From contig QMQV01000056.1 of assembly GCA_003649085.1 (NCBI GenBank), positions 1 through 9,403 of the forward strand: a stretch of DNA of 9,403 nucleotides. The letters run 5' to 3'. Positions within the stretch are counted from its first letter, which is position 1. Each line of letters opens with the position of its first letter. Position numbers and translations under genes: made by a program. The notes beneath the pieces are model-generated. The model was not told the origin of the DNA, ran no database searches, and was given only the letters and a program-made list of their open reading frames with translations. Origin of the DNA: Thermoproteota archaeon (GTDB lineage: Archaea; Thermoproteota; Methanomethylicia; Methanomethylicales; B66-G16). Positions 6,353-9,403 of the stretch are shown piece after piece.

Positions 6353-7068
6353 CCTTTTTCAAACATCTTCTTAGCAAGAGCTAAAGCTTCTAAGTTACCA
6401 ATATCAATCCACTTTCCACCAAGCTCAAAGCCGTAGACCTCAACTTTATTCACGAGCCATTCAATGAACTTACCTGGGCTATCTGGATCTCCTCCATGAG
6501 CTAGATATGTCTCAATCAGGCGCTTACACCAGCCGGGAATTACGTAAATACATGCGCCCACTAAACTTGAAGTGGGGTTTTGAGGCTTCTCAATAAAACA
6601 TCTAACTCTTTTCTGCGAGTCTAATTCAACAACAGAATATTGCCTAATAAGTTCAGCATCCTCCAACTTAACAACAGCAATAACCGGCTTCCTAATTTTC
6701 TCATAAAACTTAACCATTCCCTCCAAATTTCCTGTAAAGATATTATCGCCTGCTACAATGAGGTAATCATCGTTTTCATCAAGCACATTAAGAAGTGCTC
6801 GTGTAGCACCTGGCTTTTCTTCATTTCTCAAACTAGGCTCAACAACAAGCTTAATAGCTAAATCTTGTTGAGATACCCACTGCCTAAACTGGTTTTCAAA
6901 CTTCAGATTCACAGTTAAGATTATTTCCTTAAGCTCTATTTGCCGAAGCTCGTCTATGATCCACTGTATGGCAGGCTTGCCGCATATGTTAATGAGTGGC
7001 TTAGCTACTTCAAAGCCCAGCTTCCCTAGCCTTGTAGCGAAGCCTCCCGCTAAGATAACCGCTTTCAT
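6349..7068 (-). CDS. Nucleotidyltransferase of the NDP-sugar pyrophosphorylase family
   Basis: This 239-aa enzyme probably couples a sugar-1-phosphate to an NTP, giving an NDP-sugar and pyrophosphate. The N-terminal signature is LAGGFATRL (6-14) with KPLINICGKP (23-32), and the metal-binding Asp lies in VAGDN (105-109, D108). EKP (160-162) and GKWIDIGNLEAL (218-229) complete the fold. It lacks the C-terminal beta-helix of bifunctional GlmU, so it resembles short RmlA, GalU or mannose-1-phosphate guanylyltransferase-like proteins. The base and sugar specificity cannot be assigned. The Phe10-Ala11 in place of the common Lys/Glu-Gly before Thr-Arg is slightly unusual. It starts 21 nt after mtdB on the same strand and has no obvious ribosome site, so coupled translation is possible. 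The convergent acetyltransferase may use the product. Confidence 0.88.
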   Translation of the reverse strand: MKAVILAGGFATRLGKLGFEVAKPLINICGKPAIQWIIDELRQIELKEIILTVNLKFENQFRQWVSQQDLAIKLVVEPSLRNEEKPGATRALLNVLDENDDYLIVAGDNIFTGNLEGMVKFYEKIRKPVIAVVKLEDAELIRQYSVVELDSQKRVRCFIEKPQNPTSSLVGACIYVIPGWCKRLIETYLAHGGDPDSPGKFIEWLVNKVEVYGFELGGKWIDIGNLEALALAKKMFEKG

Positions 7069-7089
7069 AGAGTAAAGAAGTAAGAAGTG

Positions 7090-7977
7090 TTAGAGACCTA
7101 AAATTTCATTGGCAACTGAGTATGCGCTGTCCAACGCGAACACTCCCTTAGATGCTTCTAACGCTCTTTGGATAAGCTTGACTTCTACCTTAAACTTCAA
7201 GAAGCCAGCCGCTAAAGCCCCTATGCCAATTATGTTGTTGGCGAGCTTAACTTCGTCATCGTTCGGATTTAACCCCTCGATACCCGTCGGTGGGACTGCA
7301 TTGGCATCAGCTACTACCTTACACTTTGTGAGTTTTTCTAACACAGATTTAGGCAGAAGCTGCACTCCCGGCGCCCCTGTCGCTATTACGACGTCCGCGT
7401 CCCTGCACGTCGCGTAGATGTCTTGTGGGTAATGTTCAGACGGCTTAACGTTTTGCCCACCAACAAGTGAGTTGAGCTCATCAGCTAACTGCCTTGCCTT
7501 ATCAAAACTCCTACTGCATACACTTACACTAGCTCCTTCCCTCGCTAGCAGTAATGAAACGCTTCTGCCTACGACGCCTGTAGCTGCTAGTACGACCGCG
7601 TTAACCCCCTTAAGCTCTTGGTTGAAATGCTTCTTTAAGGCCGCCTTAACCTTAGCTAATAGCGCAGCTGCGGTTGTATAACCTCCTTGCGGATCTACTA
7701 TAATGCTCATTTCAAAGGGAGGAAACATCGTCTTCTCAGCTATCTTAGCTATCTCCTCAACAGCCTTCACATCGTTTCCGCCTATGAAAAGCTTAGTGTG
7801 CTTTACTCCTTTAGGCCCTCTTGGGAACATGGCGTCAAGTATAAGCTGCTTGGCTTTGTCCGGCGTCACCTCACCATAGTAAATTACGTGGTCTACGCCA
7901 GCATCGTACATTATCAGCATGTCAAAGGGGCTTGGGTATTTATCAGTGCTTAAGAATATCATGACGTTTTTGTACAA
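7090..7977 (-). CDS. mtdB: NAD(P)-dependent methylene-tetrahydromethanopterin dehydrogenase (MtdB/MtdA family)
   Basis: It oxidises methylene-H4MPT to methenyl-H4MPT (or runs in reverse) with NAD(P) instead of F420, linking C1 transfer to pyridine nucleotides. The N-terminal domain has PSPFDMLIMYDAGVDHVIYYG and KLFIGGNDV, then DPQGGYTTAAALLAKV, all typical of MtdB. The Rossmann domain has VVLAATGVVGRSVSLLLAREGA followed by SVCSRS; the usual AGTGPVG loop is here AATGVVG. VADANAVPP and IGIGALAAG follow. The TTG at 7977 gives 295 aa and is preceded six bases upstream by GGGGGGT (7990-7984); a GTG at 7992 in the same frame lacks a ribosome site. A TATA box at 8021-8026 agrees with a short leader. 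The assignment to MtdB rather than MtdA, and the NADP preference, are inferred. It is followed by the nucleotidyltransferase. Confidence 0.88.
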   Translation of the reverse strand: MYKNVMIFLSTDKYPSPFDMLIMYDAGVDHVIYYGEVTPDKAKQLILDAMFPRGPKGVKHTKLFIGGNDVKAVEEIAKIAEKTMFPPFEMSIIVDPQGGYTTAAALLAKVKAALKKHFNQELKGVNAVVLAATGVVGRSVSLLLAREGASVSVCSRSFDKARQLADELNSLVGGQNVKPSEHYPQDIYATCRDADVVIATGAPGVQLLPKSVLEKLTKCKVVADANAVPPTGIEGLNPNDDEVKLANNIIGIGALAAGFLKFKVEVKLIQRALEASKGVFALDSAYSVANEILGL

Positions 7978-8017
7978 GGCAATACCCCCCACAAAGCTAA
8001 GAGCGTGAAGGAATTGG

Positions 8018-8030
8018 AAGTTTATACATA
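8018..8030 (-). promoter_or_regulatory. Putative TATA box of mtdB
   Basis: On the minus strand TATGTATAAAC ends at 8020, with TATAAA at 8026-8021. A transcript starting about 25 nt downstream, near 7998, would carry the GGGGGGT ribosome site (7990-7984) and the TTG at 7977. The box lies in the gap after the flavin-reductase-like gene, so mtdB probably has its own promoter. Confidence 0.5.
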
Positions 8031-8036
8031 TTAAGT

Positions 8037-8582
8037 TTAAGCTCTCAAAACATGCTTTGCTAAAGTTGTAAAAGCCCTACCTCCTAAATGCATTAAGACA
8101 TTGGCTTTATAGACATCCCAGACCTTCTTAAAATGCTGTTCATCAGCATAGGCTGCTAGCACATCTGCGATGTAGACCGTGCATTCGCCTGCATTAACCT
8201 TGTCGCATACTTTACATTCTAAATGCCCGATGCACTCTTCAATTATAGGTGGCTTAACAAGCTTAGCTGGCTTGAGCGTCATTTTAATCGCACTTACCTT
8301 GTCAAACTCTCGCCCACTCTTAGATCCCGCTAACCAAACTTCCTTTAGGTGAGTTGCTAACGGGATGTTTACGGTAAATTCTCCTACCCTAGAAATAAGC
8401 TCATAGGTATAGCTCTCACGCCAAATAGATAACGCTATCTTTGGGGGATCCTCGCTAACCGGCATGATCCACGAACAAGCCATGACATTTACCCTTCCAT
8501 CCTCAGCTTGGGAAATGATGAGTGTTGTTAGCTTAGGGTGTAAGAGTTTAAAGAAATCTTCTCCAACATCTACCTTGGCCAC
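8037..8582 (-). CDS. Flavin reductase-like, FMN-binding split-barrel protein
   Basis: This 181-aa member of the flavin-reductase/DIM6-NTAB family binds FMN and probably acts as a flavin reductase or flavoprotein electron carrier. The core LHPKLTTLIISQ opens the barrel, and VNVMACSWIMPVSEDPPKIAL (31-51) is the typical first FMN-contact region. FTVNIP (69-74), GSKSGREFDKV (86-96) and the C-terminal LMHLGGRAFTTL (163-174) complete the family pattern. The central ECIGHLECKVCDKVNAGEC (116-134) carries four Cys at 117, 123, 126 and 134, more than usual, though no known metal motif is recognised. The start is GTG with GGTGGT at 8592-8587 four bases upstream. It lies 59 nt downstream of the COG3199 gene on the same strand, with a TATA-like element between. 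Its substrate is unknown; host F420 and C1 genes make a redox role plausible. Confidence 0.87.
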   Translation of the reverse strand: MAKVDVGEDFFKLLHPKLTTLIISQAEDGRVNVMACSWIMPVSEDPPKIALSIWRESYTYELISRVGEFTVNIPLATHLKEVWLAGSKSGREFDKVSAIKMTLKPAKLVKPPIIEECIGHLECKVCDKVNAGECTVYIADVLAAYADEQHFKKVWDVYKANVLMHLGGRAFTTLAKHVLRA

Positions 8583-8603
8583 TCAAACCACCAATTTGTT
8601 AAA

Positions 8604-8623
8604 GCATATATCCCTTATAAAAA
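8604..8623 (-). promoter_or_regulatory. Putative TATA elements of the flavin-reductase-like gene
   Basis: Two AT-rich candidates lie on the minus strand in the 59-nt gap: TTTTTATAAGG (8623-8613) and GATATATGC (8612-8604). The first predicts a start near 8592, just at the GGTGGT ribosome site. The second predicts a leaderless start at or next to the GTG at 8582. Only one is likely used. The T-run in the first could also help end the upstream transcript. Confidence 0.4.
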
Positions 8624-8641
8624 GCAGTTTTCAGTTTTCCT

Positions 8642-9403
8642 CTAAACAATGTCCATCAATGTTTTTTCTCCATAACCTACGATAACCTCAATGCTCCCCC
8701 TTAACATCGCATCCACTTCGGCATCACCTGTATCAACTCTAAGGGCATCAATGTGCTTTATCTTATTCTTAGTAGCTAAAACTATGATGTTACCTTTGCC
8801 AACCAGTTTTATCACGTTTGGGCTTATTTGCTGATTTCCTCTACCGAAGATAAATCCCTGTCCTCCAATAGGGGTCACAATAATTTTCGCTTTTTTACCT
8901 CTAATTAAGCTAAGTATCGTTCCTTCATCAGCATCTTTAGCTATAGTCTTGCCGTTTAAAACCACATCGACACCTAGAAGCGTTTTATCAAAACCTAACA
9001 CTTCAGCTAACGCGTACGTCGTCAATCCAGGACCTACTACGTAGACGACATCCTTCTCCATGTTCTTTGCAACAAATTTAGCAATTTTTAGCTGCTCCTC
9101 CTTGTCACACGAGCTAGATGGCATTTTAACCGCTTGTAAAACACCGTCTTTGACAGGCGTCCTTAAATAACCATAGTGCTTAACTGATAGCACCCCTCTT
9201 CGGAATGCTTCTTCGTCGACATCTACGATTTCCCTTTCTTCACAAGGCAAGTCGAACCTAACATAGTCAATAAAAAGATCTGCAGCTGCTAAGACGTTGA
9301 CTGCGAAGATAGACGAATACATCTTAACACCATAGGGGACCCCGATGACGGGAATACTCTTCCCCTTAACAGCGTCAAAAATGTCTCTCGCAGTGCCATC
9401 TCC
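8642..9403 (-). CDS. ATP-NAD kinase family protein (COG3199-like), N-terminus beyond window edge
   Basis: This is the C-terminal 253 residues of a protein related to NAD/inorganic polyphosphate kinases, which phosphorylate NAD to NADP or bind similar nucleotides. The frame is open to the last base of the window: upstream of the internal ATG at 9322 it begins GDGTARDIF, the G-G-D-G-T nucleotide-binding signature of the NAD kinase fold, followed by PVIGVPYGVKMYSSIFAVN. The COG3199-specific C-terminus is present: TPIGGQGFIFGRGNQQISP, IIVLATKNKI, LRVDTGDAEVDAML and VGYGEKTLMDIV. Members are usually about 350-380 aa, so roughly 110 or more residues are missing. COG3199 proteins are common in archaea but their substrate is not settled. 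The Tyr in GVPYGVKM replaces the more usual Ala. Nearby MtdB is NAD(P)-dependent, so a shared cofactor role is possible. Confidence 0.9.
   Translation of the reverse strand, partial: GDGTARDIFDAVKGKSIPVIGVPYGVKMYSSIFAVNVLAAADLFIDYVRFDLPCEEREIVDVDEEAFRRGVLSVKHYGYLRTPVKDGVLQAVKMPSSSCDKEEQLKIAKFVAKNMEKDVVYVVGPGLTTYALAEVLGFDKTLLGVDVVLNGKTIAKDADEGTILSLIRGKKAKIIVTPIGGQGFIFGRGNQQISPNVIKLVGKGNIIVLATKNKIKHIDALRVDTGDAEVDAMLRGSIEVIVGYGEKTLMDIV

Noticed and set aside
6640..6861. Plus-strand ORF of 73 aa opposite the nucleotidyltransferase
   Set aside because: It is antisense to a well-supported gene, has no recognisable motif and no ribosome site; the same holds for the antisense ORFs at 343-726, 5893-6300, 7109-7417 and 7687-7953.
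1..9403. CRISPR arrays, insertion sequences, tRNA or rRNA genes
   Set aside because: No regularly spaced repeats, transposase motifs, cloverleaf-like segments or rRNA signatures were found on either strand by eye.

Overview
The window reads as archaeal DNA, moderately AT-rich and densely packed. Evidence: a short archaeal-type adenylosuccinate synthetase, the F420 enzyme CofE, a tetrahydromethanopterin-dependent C1 dehydrogenase of the MtdB type, a COG3199-type ATP-NAD kinase homologue, two small DUF131-like membrane proteins, an Lrp/AsnC regulator, TATA-box promoters and strong GGAGG/GGTGAT ribosome sites. The gene set suits a TACK-type lineage with H4MPT- and F420-based C1 or redox metabolism. 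The sequence alone does not fix the phylum.

Layout. 1-2135 (+): the 3' part of glmS, then a 125-aa all-helical protein of unknown function built from two similar halves. 2132-3167 (-): purA, tail-to-tail with the previous gene, and broken near its N-terminus by a 28-nt palindromic insertion in the active-site loop. 3168-3223: a compact divergent promoter in which one TATA element appears to serve both purA and cofE. 3224-4000 (+): cofE, apparently leaderless. 4001-4518 (+): a decayed multi-spanning membrane protein gene, with a ribosome site still adjoining the cofE stop. 4598-6352 (+): Lrp/AsnC regulator, two tandem DUF131-like membrane proteins, and a left-handed beta-helix sugar acetyltransferase, closely spaced. 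6349-7977 (-): mtdB followed by a nucleotide-sugar pyrophosphorylase that ends tail-to-tail with the acetyltransferase. 8037-9403 (-): a flavin-reductase-like FMN protein and the C-terminal part of a COG3199 NAD-kinase-like protein that runs off the right edge.

How the genes fit together. GlmS (glucosamine-6-phosphate), the nucleotidyltransferase and the acetyltransferase could all feed nucleotide-sugar or surface-glycan synthesis. CofE, MtdB, the flavin protein and the NAD-kinase-like protein all touch redox cofactors (F420, NAD(P), FMN). These links rest on function and proximity, not on proven operons.

The most unusual feature is the purA interruption. The peptide ending GDEGKG and the peptide starting KITAYLAL are both well conserved. 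Between them lie 28 nt containing a perfect 9-bp hairpin and an in-frame UAA, flanked by matching GGC codons inside AGGCA direct repeats. The rest of purA is intact. The layout resembles a translational-bypass site such as T4 gene 60. A fresh inactivating insertion, an RNA-processing event or an assembly error remain possible.
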